A DNA stretch of 64,000 bases from Galeruca laticollis (GCA_963921935.1 OY998180.1:80683262-80747261); one strand, 5' to 3'; shown: positions 11,801 to 23,529, counted from the stretch's first letter. Notes: generated from the sequence alone by a model not told the origin. Numbers and translations: made by a program.

Positions 11801-13007
11801 TGCCATGAATTTATTAATGAACCAAGAAGGTATCTATTCATTGAATGAAATTTTACAAAGCCAATCAAATCTAAAGGAGTTAAAAGACAAAGTAACATCA
11901 AATGTACATTATCGTGGTTTCATTTTAAAAGAAAACATTATTTTGAAGGATGTTAATCAAGAAGAACTCTATGTTATTGATACAGATTTGGCCAAAAGAA
12001 TTTTATTGGATATTCATATCAGTTATGGACACATTGGTATTAGGAAAACTTGGATGATTTTCCGAGAGAACTATTATGCCCATCAAGATATTTCCATATC
12101 AAAACAAATATGCAATAAATGTGAAAGTTGTATTTTTGGAAAATATAAAAACTATAAAAATCAATATTCTGTAGAGAGTATTCATGTTGACCATCCATTA
12201 CAATTAGTAGCACTAGATTATTTAACATATTTAATACCAAGTAATAATTTAAATTAGCATATTTTAGTTATCTATGATGTATTTACTAAATATGTAAAAT
12301 TCTATCCAACGAGGAAAACAAATAAGCAGATAACGATGCAATGCATAGATAATTACATAAAGGAGGTTGGTAGGCCAGAAAAACTATTAACTGATAATGC
12401 TTCATATTTTACAAATGATAGATTTGAGAAATTTTGTAAAAATAAAAATATCAAATTGATTCATACCTCTATCCGACGGCCACAGTCTAATCCATGTGAA
12501 AGAATTGTTGGTGAATGTATAAAATTACTAAGAATGGAACATCATCAAAACCATCGTCAATGGGATGACAAATTGGCAGAACTTGAAACGTACATTAATA
12601 ATGTCCCGAATGTTTTGACTGAAATACCTCCAGTAACATTGATGACTGGAAAACATCCAGAAAGACCATGGGTTCAACAGCAACCAGATTTGAAACAATT
12701 ATTTGAAATGGTGAGTGAAAGAATTAAGAGACAAAATAAACGGTATAAAGATAAACAAAATAAAAAAATTAAGAAGAGAAAATCATTTAATTTAGGAGAT
12801 TTAGTTATTGTGAAAGCCCACAGAGTGAGTTGTTTGAAAAAGAATATCTGTTCTAAACTTATGTTACCATATCAAGGACCATACATAATAACAAAAGTTT
12901 TAAATAATAATGTTTACGAGGTGTCAGAGATTAACAGCAAAGTAACAAGGGGAAAATTTCACATAGAAGCGATATTCCCATATACTCTTGTAACACTCTC
13001 TAAATGA
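8805..13007 (+). pseudogene. pol of the second gypsy element, two amber stops
   Basis: The pol frame is open from the frameshift site to 13007 apart from TAG at 9207-9209 and TAG at 12255-12257. Order: a first retropepsin domain (LIDTGS, Asp at 8976); a second (LVDSGS, Asp at 9981, then VDIILGIDFL); RT (RICLDARKINAI, TKMDLNNSFW); RNase H (LRTDACF, Asp at 11391, then ETDHQSLSF); integrase with HHCC (DIHISYGHIG, CNKCESC), Asp in LTDNASYF, and Glu in SNPCERIVGE. The RT active site reads YIYD instead of YxDD (Tyr codon at 10974-10976), which should abolish polymerase activity. The last ~60 residues form a basic and beta-rich tail. Confidence 0.9.
8940..9209 (+). pseudogene. First aspartic-protease domain of the second gypsy element
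   Basis: This sub-region has LIDTGSTISLINKK followed by NVVSASNN and ends DAIVGV before TAG. The same order (LVDSGS, VVVSASNR, DIILGIDFL) appears about 1 kb downstream in the same frame, so pol holds two retropepsin-like units. The TAG lies at the position of the Asp in the downstream GIDFL motif. The domain may act as a dimer partner or be a leftover duplication; the sequence alone does not decide. Confidence 0.7.
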
Positions 13008-13803
13008 TGTAAATTTCAGGGGGGGCGTGAGAATCTATGTTGATATTATTTTAGAAGAATAATAACAGTGTGAATGTCAGGGGGCGTAAGAATTGTGATA
13101 CTAAAAAAAATGAGTTTAAACCAAAAATGAAGAATAGTAGACAAATTATAAAATTTTGATAACTAACATACAATGATTAAACATGGAAACAGTAATTTTG
13201 TTAAGGCAGAATTTATAAGAATAGTGTCGAACATTATAATTAAAGAATATCACTTAATATGAGGTTATTAAGAATATTTTTAGTCAGAATTAAACTCTGG
13301 TAGGACTATAACTAATTGTAACAACAGTACGTGAGTCAATGGATAGCCTTAAGACAAATGAATAAAGTGTGAATTTCTAAAACAAAGACAATGTTTTAAA
13401 AAACATCAACTAACTGGATCGAGAAGTTGACAACAAATAGGTTCCATAGAATATGAGTAAGTTGAATTTTTAAAGACATCATAAAATAGTTATTACGGTA
13501 TAAAGAATAATGGTTGACTTGATGTAGAGCAAAGACTTTATTAAGTAAAATTGTTTAATTAGTAAATAATATAATATTTATAACAACAATTTGATTTGAA
13601 TAGTTAACACTAACCTTAATTTTAGTTATCACATGTGAGAAACCATTTGAATGATGAATGTATGCTTTATGAAATTTTTTCTAAGCATATTTAATTGAGT
13701 AAGTTCTATTAATTGAGGATTAATAGGTCATGTTGATAAATTGAATATTTAAAATATTTATCAATTAAGAAAAATATAAATTGATAAAATTTTGGGGGGC
13801 GAA
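13008..13803 (+). other. Untranslated stretch between pol and 3' LTR
   Basis: It has no open frame of note and so no env-like gene. It holds G-tract motifs of the form GGGGGCG at about 13019 and 13080, plus the terminal polypurine tract at 13794. Confidence 0.75.
13794..13803 (+). promoter_or_regulatory. Polypurine tract
   Basis: GGGGGGCGAA lies immediately before the 3' LTR start, where a plus-strand primer is expected for LTR elements. Confidence 0.7.
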
Positions 13804-16013
13804 TATCATGTAATTCATGTTTAGAGAAACATTTTCTAATAATATTATTAAAATTTATAAAATTCATGGGATAACTTATCTGATTCCCCTGGTATTAAAG
13901 TGTCTAGGTTTGTGCACACAAACTTTATAATATGGAATTGTAAAGGGAATGTAGATTGTACAGTAGCTGTAGAGTTTGTTGGTTAAAGTTGTCTACATAT
14001 GTATTACCTAGTATGTAACTTTACGTTACGGTATTGTATCGTGGATCTAAGATCTTAGGTTTGAACTTTATGACAAATTGTTCTTTGTTTTGAACCATAT
14101 ATTCAGTAAAAAGGATAGTTTTGTAATTTAAATAGACATGTTTTATAATTTAAGATATAAGCGTTTAGAAAACACAAAATCAACAATAAATATTTAATAT
14201 CAAAGTTATTATTATCCAGAAGTCATAAAAGTAACTAAAATCATAAAAATAGTTCTTATAACTTAATTAGTGACCATAATTAACGTGAAAATCATAATTT
14301 AACAGAGAAATAAGCATAAAAGCAAACATTAAAGGTAAAGTTATTTCTTCATAAGAATCAGATGTCAAAATTTACATATTATTATGGTACAAAATTTCAT
14401 ACATAAAACCTATTTTGGCTAGATTTGTAATGATTAATAGTTAAAATCATCTCTCTAGACTGAACTTGGAGTAAAATATTAGACCTGGGGACAATTTGAA
14501 AGGGCCCAGAAGTCCATTACGATGTTGGTGCATTTTACGGTTTCCTATCCTTAATATAGTACCAATCCTAGCAAATGAGGTATTGTTATTAAGTTTATTT
14601 CAAAAGGAAGGTGATAATAGTAATCAATTTTAGTTTTAAAAGTTATTTAAACAAATAATATAGAATAAAAAAAATTTCATAAAAGTGAAATAATGAATTT
14701 ATTGACAATTGTCTTGGCAACAACAGATTTTTTTAAGATCTTGGCAAATAAGGAGGTAATTTGATGCTGTTTTGTTTTTATTTGTTTGGGGAGTTGTTTA
14801 TTGAATTTGAAAAGAGAGGAGCTTGAAATTTTTCGTGGTAAAAAATTATAAAAATTTAGAGGTAAATGGGAACAAATAGATTATAAAACTTAATACGTAT
14901 TGATAATACAGTATTTACATTATTGTAAGAAGAAACTGAAGTGGTAGAAGAAAGGAAAATTATTACTTACCTTGGTTAAAAGAAGTCACCACATGAACAA
15001 AGAAAGTAACCATTTAAAAAGGGATATTATCGTTATTCTGATTCCTATGAATAACAATGGATTATAAAAGTGTGATTGAATCACATATTTCCTAATGATT
15101 TATAATATCTAATCCTCAAGTAATACAGTGGTGAGTAGTATTCCGTTGCAACATCTAAGCAGTACATAAGCTAACATCCTGATCTGAAAAGAGAAAAAAG
15201 AAATGCATTAATTCCTAAGAAACGTTTACAGTAAGAACGTCATATTATCAAGAATTTAAGGAAAAACGTCTAATACTAACCTATATATATATATCGTCGT
15301 CACTGGAGGTAAATAAGTTTCAATATCGTTTTATCGTTTTTTCTCTTGTTTCACATCAGAGTTTAATTTGATTATGAATAGACAGTTATTTGTTATTTTA
15401 ACAGAAAACTCAATAATAATTATCTAACCTTAAATGTTGACACCACCACAAACGAGTGAAATAAACTTGTCGATAGTAGTAATTATATGATCTGTGTTGT
15501 CGATGATAACGAAAGTAATCGAATATTAAGCGAGATACGAAGGAAATACGAGGTGGGACTCCACGTTCCACAAGATTCGTTAGAAAGTTACAATTAAAAA
15601 AACTTTGAATTCTATATTAGTAACCCACTTTCTTATATTCGTATAAGACTGAGATTTTCAAAACTAAATCAAATATTATTATTCTAGATGTAGATTATAT
15701 AACAGCTAACCGGAATTAATATAATCACAATAATAACTTACATAAAATTTTTCGAAAGATAAATATTTATTTTTGGTTTAAAGTTCTAAACGGTATTTAT
15801 AAGTACAGGATATACGGTGTGCATGAAGAAAGTATGAATGACGGTTTCGTTTTTTAATAGGTAATACGTTTCTATTTGGAAAATGATTTAATAAATATAA
15901 TTGTAATTGTTTCTTAGTAAGCGTCTTGTTTTATTTTGAGTTGGAGATACAAAATTTAAAAGGTTTTGATAAGCACAAACCTTTCTAAAAAAATAAAATT
16001 CATAAATAACAAG

Positions 16014-16014
<1 letters not shown>
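13804..16014 (+). repeat. 3' LTR of the second gypsy element
   Basis: It is the direct partner of 5091-7187 and 114 bp longer, mainly because of the 98-bp block at 15467-15564 and a roughly 16-bp block near 15731. A (TA)n tract follows. Confidence 0.9.

Positions 16015-16063
<49 letters not shown>
16015..16063. repeat. (TA)n tract at the right edge of the second gypsy element
   Basis: A TA dinucleotide run abuts the 3' LTR and pairs with the run at 5041-5090. Confidence 0.9.
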
Positions 16064-16068
<5 letters not shown>

Positions 16069-16149
16069 TGTGCTGATTACGGGGTCTTCATATTATACCG
16101 TGGAACAGCAACTCATCGGTTTCTATGGGAATCGTTGATATAATTAATG

Positions 16150-16685
16150 GAATAAATTGAACTGAAGACATTTCCATTGTCAGTTAAGATGGTGATGGTA
16201 GATGTGCAGAAGATAATCAGCCCTTTTGTGAAAGCCACAATATTATCAAAATTCCCAAACAAAAAGCAAAAATACCCATATATGATGGTAGAATTGATGA
16301 GGCATACGAAATACTGAAGCAATCTGTAGCTAAAAAATCTATGTATTTGGACAATATGTGGCAGGCAAACTGGATAGATAACAAGAGCTATGCACAAAAA
16401 TAGTGCAATATTTAATAAACAATATTCTTTTCGATGCGGATATGGGAAAATATGATGCCCATCCAAGTTATCCGAATCCACACTATCAGACAGTATTTAA
16501 TAGCGATATCTATCAAAATGTATCAAGTCATTCTCCAGTTTTACACAGTTCCTTCTAGTCATTTACATGTGCCAATATTCCCGCAACTTCACCAGTTTCA
16601 GAACAGTTTTCATCCTATCACAGTTTGTTATCATCGCCAACAGCTACTCAAGTTCAATGTCATTCTGAAACTTAAAAAATGCAAA
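16150..16685 (+). pseudogene. MADF/BESS-like accessory protein relic of a Harbinger element
   Basis: A decayed plus-strand coding stretch reads DEAYEILKQSVAKK, then after a frameshift FGQYVAGKL, a stop, and INNILFDADMGKYDAHPSY, followed by a Ser-rich tail. This order (spacer, YGxYVAxKL, INNxxFxADxG) resembles the C-terminal part of insect MADF/BESS proteins, which PIF/Harbinger transposons carry as their second gene. It has at least two stops and one shift. The family call is from memory of the pattern; its position opposite a Harbinger transposase at 17045-17584 supports it. Confidence 0.5.
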
Positions 16686-17044
16686 TACTACCGAAGAAAA
16701 CGCATATTCCACTACTGGTAGAATAGATACTTTCCTTAACAACTTTCAGCCCTAAGTGTAACGTTTTTATGTAAATTAATACATAAATATGAACTATTAT
16801 TCAATATATTTACGATACCAATTATTAATTCTTTCATTGCGTTAGCCCTCACTTTGTGGAACTTGTCTATAACTGATACACTTCCAATTTACAATTTTTC
16901 TGTAAATAAACAACTTCACTTCTCATTTGCCTGACGAATTTGGGACATTTCACTGAAACGCTTCGCATATTCACTCTTATTGTAGAAGAGAACAAGCAAG
17001 TGGAATCAGGAAGTATAGTTTTCATTATCCATTTTAACAATTAT
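16686..17044. other. Spacer inside the Harbinger relic
   Basis: I see no recognisable coding here. It separates the MADF/BESS-like remnant from the transposase remnant. Confidence 0.5.
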
Positions 17045-17584
17045 TTAGCTATTTATTAATCTTACCTTCGCATAATCCTTCAAACCATTAATTATTGCCG
17101 TGCATACCTCTGAAATTATGTAACACTTGCCGATGTTGATAGTTTGAACAAATATTTGGGGCTGGCGTAGGAGTCGCCTGTCGCAAGAAAACGAAGATTT
17201 ACAGCATTCTTTCTTTTGCAGTAAATGTTTTTTTGAAATTTGTATCGGTTCTAGAAATACTAGGTCCAATCAAATTTAACAAAAATTCCGAATCTTCCGT
17301 AGACAGTCTACAAAAATTGTCAGTTGTTAAATCCACCAGCAAAGTTTTGCCAGCCGTTTTGCATCTTTTTTCAACAATTTTGAACACCACACTCTCTTCT
17401 TTCTTTTTTTTCTTTCAGAAAGACCCGCAATTACTATAAAACTAGCAGGCCTAATTAAAACGTCCTCATCGGTATCCGATATGATGAACGGATTATCGAC
17501 GAATGCCAATCTTCGTTCCGGCAACGAACGACCTAATACATACGAATTAGTTTGTTTAGGTTCGTTCACTTGTTTTCGCTTCAA
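17045..17584 (-). pseudogene. PIF/Harbinger (HARBI1-like) transposase N-terminal relic
   Basis: Minus-strand frames show KKRKKRVW, then FCRLSTEDSEFLLNLIGP, RTDTNFKKTFTAKER, and SEVCTAIINGLKDYAKV, the conserved region before the DDE nuclease of HARBI1-like transposases. At least two frame changes and a stop interrupt it. The last motif ends at a good splice-donor match (AAG then GTAAGA, boundary about 17065/17066), so this is likely the first exon. The nuclease exon is not found nearby. It faces away from the MADF/BESS-like relic, the usual two-gene Harbinger layout. Confidence 0.7.
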
Positions 17585-17923
17585 CTTAAATGCACCTTAA
17601 TGTATTGCGCAGATTTCTTCATTTTTTGACCGGAGAATTATTATTCAGTTAATGGCTCAGGAAGAAGTGGTCCTTCCCTTGAACGACACGTAATCTCATT
17701 GGTAGAAGTTAATTTTATCAATAATCTTATTCACATATGAAAGTATGACATTTATTAATATTTCTAAATATCTAGTGCTATTTAGTATACATAATTTTCC
17801 AACAAACAGTAATTTATATCGAGCGAATTGTATTTCTCTTATTTCTCTCTAACAAACTACTGATCTGCTACTCTCTGTAGTGATCACCAATCATAATAAA
17901 GATCAAAAAATACTCAGGCAGCA
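17585..17923. other. Unassigned
   Basis: AT-rich sequence with no recognisable feature. Confidence 0.5.
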
Positions 17924-18672
17924 TTGAAGCCATTGGAACAATACATAGATAAATTTGAATCCAACATATTCTTGAATCCCATAACGGAAAGTGAAATAAC
18001 CATTTTAATAGGTAAATTAAAGAATGACTCAGCTCTTGGTCCGGATAACTTAACAGGATCAACAATGAAAAATTTACATGAACATATTACTCTTTCACCA
18101 ACACATTAAATTAGTCTTTGCTTTCAATCAGGAAAAATTCCAAGTCAATGGAACGAATCACTTGTGACCCCCGTGTACAAATCGAGTCATCCTAGTGAAC
18201 TAACCAATTATAAGCTCATTTCCGTTATAAATAATATAGCCAAAATCTTTGAAAATGCAGTAAAAAGTAGGTTGATCAACTTTTTTCATGATCATAGTGT
18301 TATCACAGAATGTCCATATGGTTTTATAAAAAACTGAAGCATTGAAAATGCAATAGTTGTTTTTTGTGGGAAAAACAGTTAGATGAATCATTAAAATGTG
18401 TTGTAGTATTTCTCCACTTGGCCAAAGCATTTGACACTGTTTCCCATACCATATTGTTAAACAAGCTAGAAAATGATGGTATAAGGGGTGTACCATTAAG
18501 GCTCCTAACAGATTATTTATCAAACAGAACCCAGGGCGTGAAAATCGGTGACGAAAAAAGCTCTACTACTGTAGTAAATATGGGAGTTCCACTAGGTACA
18601 GCTCTGTTCCACATTTATATTAATTTCCTACAATTAAATACTTACTTTTTTTATATTTTTTTTCAGGTATAA
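17924..18672 (+). pseudogene. Non-LTR retrotransposon RT fragment (Jockey/CR1 group)
   Basis: The plus strand shows LIGKLKNDSALGPDNLTG, then NYKLISVINNIAKIFE with SRLINFF, then a second frame with AKAFDTVSHTILLNKLE and a degraded GVPxGT box (MGVPLGTALFHIYIN). These are consecutive RT motifs of LINEs. Stops at about 18107 and 18340 break it. Motif A, normally LDLxKAFD, reads LHLAKAFD: the catalytic Asp is His (18415-18417). The YADD region is absent, so the copy is cut short at about 18640. Confidence 0.8.
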
Positions 18673-18844
18673 TAATAAACACACAACTAACCCTACAAAA
18701 TTAATAAAAACAACAACATAACCTCTTTTCTCTTTTCATCGAACAGAAATGAAAAATCTTACACATTGATTCGAATAAGACGGACGATACGACTGTAAAT
18801 AGAAATACCCTTGAAGTTATCGCTATCATTCGCTTCGCTATCGC

Positions 18845-19222
18845 ATGTTATACTGATCTTTATTGGGAAAAATATATCCAGGATATCCACATAGGGCTAA
18901 TAATATCTAAGCTTTAATATTTGTGATATCATATCTTCTTCTTTTTTGTGAAGAACATATATTAAGTCAATCACAAGGTAGGTAGGTCACTTCTTGCACT
19001 AGCCAAAAATAATTATTAAACATCAGGTAGACATCAAATGAAATTTAAGTTCTGTCATTCTGACGTTGATATTTAATATCGAAACAATTGTCAAATTTCT
19101 TAGAATTTTTAACATTTTTTTTCAATATATTATGGAATTATCTAGAAACAGTATGTTTCATTTAAAGCAGTAATATGAGTAGATTCCACGAAGTAAGGGT
19201 AGAGACAGTTAATTTCATTAGT
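18845..19222 (+). mobile_element. PLE family 1 pseudo-LTR fragment
   Basis: This stretch is a diverged copy of about 28665-29030, the 3' end of the PLE at 26909-29036, and the reverse of the left end of that PLE. It includes a decayed hammerhead-like motif at 19057-19095. No coding part remains. It lies between two LINE fragments and may have split one LINE copy. Confidence 0.75.
19057..19095 (+). ncRNA. Decayed hammerhead-like motif (PLE family 1)
   Basis: It reads CTGACGT, a short stem-loop, GAAA, CAATTG, TC. The last core base of the first box is T instead of A, so activity is unlikely. Confidence 0.45.
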
Positions 19223-19365
19223 AAATTTTAGAGACAACGCCAAATTTTATTTTAAACATTATACTTAAAAAAGAAAGTCTATTTTTTCAACGGTAAAATT
19301 ATATAATGAATCAAATATACTAAATAATAAACTATTATTTGCTTACCAATGAATAATAAGAATAT

Positions 19366-19563
19366 ATGAAAATGCTGATAAAATTTAACTCAAAAAATAC
19401 CCGCTCAACTCGATCAGTCGCTAATACGGAGATTCACGTACAATTTTTCAAAAAATCTGTAAGTCAAAGATCGCTTTTATTCTATGGTCCTAAATGTTTC
19501 AATATACTTCCGATTCACATCAGGCAAGTAATTAAATTAGACAAATTTGAAATCTATTTCTAA
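19366..19563 (+). pseudogene. LINE C-terminal tail
   Basis: The frame contains NTRSTRSVANTEIHV and LLFYGPKCFNILPIHIRQV. This is the usual closing pattern of CR1/Jockey-type ORF2 proteins (TRN/TRS, xxYxGxKxxNxLPxxIR). It could be the end of the same LINE as 17924-18672, separated by the PLE fragment, or a different copy. Confidence 0.6.
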
Positions 19564-19566
19564 TAA

Positions 19567-21440
19567 ATTATAAGGAAAAAATGTATGGCATAATAGCTCA
19601 CACCCAATATAAGAACAACACTCAGCGGGTCATCGTTTATGTCCACTATTCTTCAGAAACGGTTTGTCTATTTTTGGATTTTGTTGATCTTTTATGTTTC
19701 TTTATCTTCGTAATCTTGTCTTTTAATTTTTATTTAATGTTCAAATAAATAGAATATATCAGCACAACAGAACTGTAACTGATTGAGTGAAAACAAAACG
19801 GACAGAATTGCCTAGGCTCAATTCTGAAATATTGTCTTTAAATACTTACATTTTAATCATTATGCAATCAATTACTGTTATTTTATTATTGAAAGAATAA
19901 ATTGAAAAATTTTAAAAAATGATTATGATATTCCAAATTAAAAACTACTGGAATTATATGGACACTATGGGCATCAATTAATATTTTTATATACAAATAA
20001 CTCAAGCTTTCTCTCAAGTTCTTAGAACCTTTGGTTATATCAAAATGCAAAATATGAATGAAATGTTAGTATGTAAATTGCTCTTCGTACAATATTTCTT
20101 TATCCACGTATTCTTTTAGCCAACGCTAATTAAGTTAGCTCAGATAACATACTGTTGAAATTTTAATATTCAGCAAACAATTAGGAAGGGCTTTAAATTA
20201 CCTTACTGTGCGTTCTATTTATATTTCCACAGTAAAAAAGTCTTTGTTCCACAATGTTCATTAGCATACGGCGATACCTCAAAAATAGGGGTGAATAGGT
20301 AAAGAATGAAGTATCCGCTTTGACAGACTTTGTTCATTGTTTAGATACAGTCGCTACATACTTACGGTCACAATATTTTGAGCCTAGTTGTACATTTTTC
20401 TATGTTTTCTATTATTCCCGGACTGTTAAGACATATTAATGTCAATATTAATGTGAGTAATCCTCAATAACGAGAATGGAGTTCGATTTATCAATTTAGC
20501 TCCCAGCTTTGATCATAAGCGACTTACTAAGAAGTTTTCCCCATTTGGATTAGGGCGAATATCTGTTTTGGACGGATTAAGGAAATAATAATTTTTATTC
20601 ACCTCAGTTACGAACTTACATAACTGAAAACTTTGTTCTTTGAAGAAAAATACTTTTCTCAACTCCCGGAATGTTTTATATCTTTTGACAGATGGGGAAT
20701 TATAAATTATATTCATATTTTCAATAATAAACTCAGGTCGTTTCTATTAGATCATGGTAGGATTATTATTTTTTGGATAGGCAGAAGAATATTAGTTTTC
20801 TCTGCTATGAAAGTTTTTCTCTAGCTGTTTGAAATGCATAATAGTTATTTAACGAACAAGTGTATTAATAAAGGCGATTAATAATCGAGATAAATTAACG
20901 AGCAAGCGCGTTAATATTCGAGATTGTTAATCGCAATTTTTATTCACGTGTTTGTCACCCATCTTTTGATTTTAAAATATACATAGAATTTCAAGAAATT
21001 ACAACAATAAAATAAATAATGACGTATGACAGATAGTACTAACACAGCTACTTTGATTTCAAATGTTTTAGTAGGTAAGCCTACAACACCACAGGTCACT
21101 GCCTATATAAATGTATAAAAACAATGTATGGTGGGTGCCATTAAATAAAATCGTGGATTAATAGAAAATCATTCATTAATAGGTATCATTAATCAACGAT
21201 TTTGAGTACGTTAAAATACATCATAAATTGAGGGTTGGCGGAAATATTACATTATACACATGCAGAAACTTTATTTAGTACTACTACTAGTTTAACAGGA
21301 AGAAGAATATTTTAAATTAACCTTATAATTTCATTTTTCCTGTAACTAAAGAGACTTCGTTAATATGGCAAAGCAGTGGAAGTGTCCGCAAGTGAGCTTA
21401 GAATGTGACTCGATATTTGGGGCAAGAAAAAATCAAAACA
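19567..21440. other. Mostly unassigned AT-rich sequence
   Basis: I see no supported gene. Two small inverted repeats lie here: about 20873-20934 (arms begin GCGATTAA) and about 21149-21205 (arms AAAATCGTGG / CAACGATTTT). They could be MITE scraps. Confidence 0.5.
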
Positions 21441-21449
21441 AACATATCT

Positions 21450-22010
21450 CTTTTATTTCTTAATCTGAGGGTATAGCTACATCTATTAAGTATGTGATTC
21501 TATTTATTTTATCCAGTAGCGTGAGGTCTGGTCTGTTGCATGGTATGGTTTTATCTGTGTGTATAGTTATTTTTGCTACTATGTTATGTCTTTCAGTGTA
21601 TGCGGTACCTGCTAGTATCTTGCAACCTCCTATTATGTGATCTATTGTTTCTTGATGTTGATTACATTTTCTGCATCCGTCATCTATCGCTCTTATTTTC
21701 ATTATGCGTTTTAGATAGTTTTTAGTGGCTATTACCTGGTCCTGTATGGCTAATATGAAGTTCTCTGTTTCCGGTTAAAGTTTTCCTTTTAGTAGCCAGT
21801 AGTCTTTTTTATTGATATGTTGGTTGTTCATAATGTTTCCGTATAGCTTTTTCTGTGTTCATTGTTCTATTTTAACTTGTTGTGTGAGTGTCTGTTTTGG
21901 CTGTGGTTCAAATTGTGAGAGATTTATTGGTGTAAAGTCTTTGTCTGCTTGTGTGACTGCTGCTTTGGCTATTAGCTCTGCACTTAAGAATTTAAAATTG
22001 ACATTGTTCT
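21450..22010 (-). pseudogene. R4/Dong-like LINE, restriction-like endonuclease end
   Basis: Read on the minus strand: an upstream region (AAVTQADKDFTPINLS), then FILAIQDQVIATKNYLK, a CCHC motif (CRKCNQHQETIDHIIGGC), RHN, and NRPDLTLLDKINRITYLID. The last has the PD-x(n)-D pattern of the restriction-like endonuclease that ends R2/R4/NeSL-type LINEs. The 80-codon frame 21460-21702 holds the endonuclease core; the rest is in other frames. This is a 5'-truncated dead copy. Confidence 0.75.
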
Positions 22011-22029
22011 ATATATTGTTACATAATTG

Positions 22030-22540
22030 TAGCGCTTTTAGGTAGGAAAATGTTCTTTCGAGGAATTATTATCTGTAACATTAAGTTTAATTTCAGAATC
22101 GACATCTGTAATGGTTCTTTGAATATTATTGTTAGGGCAATTGAAGATATGTTCCACATCAAATACACATTTGCAATGGTTGCACCTAGGTCGATTTGTT
22201 GCTATCAGATGGTGGGAATCTGTTAAACGGGTATGACCTATTCTCAATCTACATGCTATCACTTGCTCTGTACTGCTCAGGGTCTTAGGGTATTTCCATT
22301 GTAGCTGAACCATCGTCTTTGCCATGCGCTGGTAATTGTCTCCTTTATTGATATTTTTTGGTCATCAAAGCGGACATATATTCCATCTTCTGGCAGTGAA
22401 ACAGCCGCTTGTTTTGATGTTGTCTGCTATTTCATTACTTGGAATGCCGCAGTGCCCTGGAATCCACGTAATATTGCATGTTTTATGAATTGTACTGAGG
22501 TCAGAGATTAATTCTAATATTCATTGGCTTAAGGCAATGG
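22030..22540 (-). pseudogene. I/R1-group LINE RNase H and C-terminal zinc finger relic
   Basis: Near 22390-22480 the minus strand encodes ITWIPGHCGIPSNEIAD, the RNase H signature of I-like LINEs. After a frame change, 22038-22325 encodes CRLRIGHTRLTDSHHL and CNHCKCVFDVEHIFNCP, the zinc-finger-like tail of that group. Both are in the right order on one strand. The RT part is missing, and R4/Dong-like pieces flank it on both sides. Confidence 0.75.
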
Positions 22541-22599
22541 TGGTGAAAATACTTGCAAGTTATTTTATTGCACTCAAAGAAGCGCAATAAATAAGACAG

Positions 22600-23344
22600 T
22601 ATTGGTATTTATTATTAAACTAAAAATATACGAGTGCCAGTTTCTATTTGGTAATATTCGCAAATATTATAATGTAATGTTGAACATAATTTGTTATGTC
22701 GTTCTAGGTATTCTTTTCTTGCAAGGACCGGACATCCAGTGATAATGTGCTTAATTGTTTCATCGTCCTCTTTACAGAGTCTGCACCTGGAGTCTACTTT
22801 TTCTTTGAAAATCTTCTCTCTTATGTAGTTTGGTGAAATGTCCTGGTCTTGTGCCGCTATTATCAACGGTTTAGTCTCACCTTTCAAAATTCCTGTTGTC
22901 AGCTAAATAAATGTCTTTTGTTTGTCTACATCATCTCTGTCGATTTCTCTGCCATAATGTCCATGTATTTCCTTGCTCTTCCATTTTTGTTCTCAAATGA
23001 TAAGTAACTTTCGAGTTTTTCGATCTATATTTTTTATTTCTTCCTCTTTCCATAGCTGTGAGTTAGTACTGACTGTGCAAGCGCTGTAATGGCCGTAAAT
23101 TTGGTTTTCCCTGTTAGATGACTTTGTGGGATTTTTCTGACTCTGCTATAATACTCTTTGCATTCTTCATCTATCATTACTGCATCTTCTATTTCATTCA
23201 GAGTTTTCCAGTATTCCCAGGCACTTATAGATATGAGTCTCTTCCAGGTCCATAATCTCGGTTTTGTTGTCAATAACTATATTTTGAGTGTTCGTTGTTT
23301 TTCCTCGTTCAACTGTAATTTTAGCGCATTTTTCCAGTATAAAT
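22600..23344 (-). pseudogene. R4/Dong-like LINE, RT thumb plus CCHC region
   Basis: Minus-strand order: CAKITVERGKTTNTQN, ETHIYKCLGI (the KYLGI RT motif), EYYSRVRK, TGKTKFTAITALAQSVLTHS, then IIAAQDQDI, CRLCKEDDETIKHIITGC and EYLERHN. The frame changes at least three times, and the endonuclease RPD part is lost. It begins directly beside a (TAA)n tract at 23345. Confidence 0.75.
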
Positions 23345-23520
<176 letters not shown>

Positions 23521-23529
23521 TTATTTTTA

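Larger units (their letters stand above)
5091..16014 (+). mobile_element. Ty3/gypsy LTR retrotransposon with 2.1 kb LTRs
   Basis: The element is about 10.9 kb: LTR, primer site, gag, pol (two protease-like domains, RT, RNase H, integrase), polypurine tract, LTR. The LTRs start alike (TATCATGTAATTC at 5091 and 13804) and end alike (ATAACAAGA at about 7187 and 16014), then diverge. They differ by scattered substitutions and a 98-bp indel, so the insertion is fairly recent but no longer new. No env-like frame lies between pol and the 3' LTR. It is defective: four in-frame stops and a changed RT active site. Confidence 0.9.

Noticed and set aside
16113..16481. 122-codon minus-strand frame
   Set aside because: It is antisense to the MADF/BESS-like remnant, which has the more protein-like composition.
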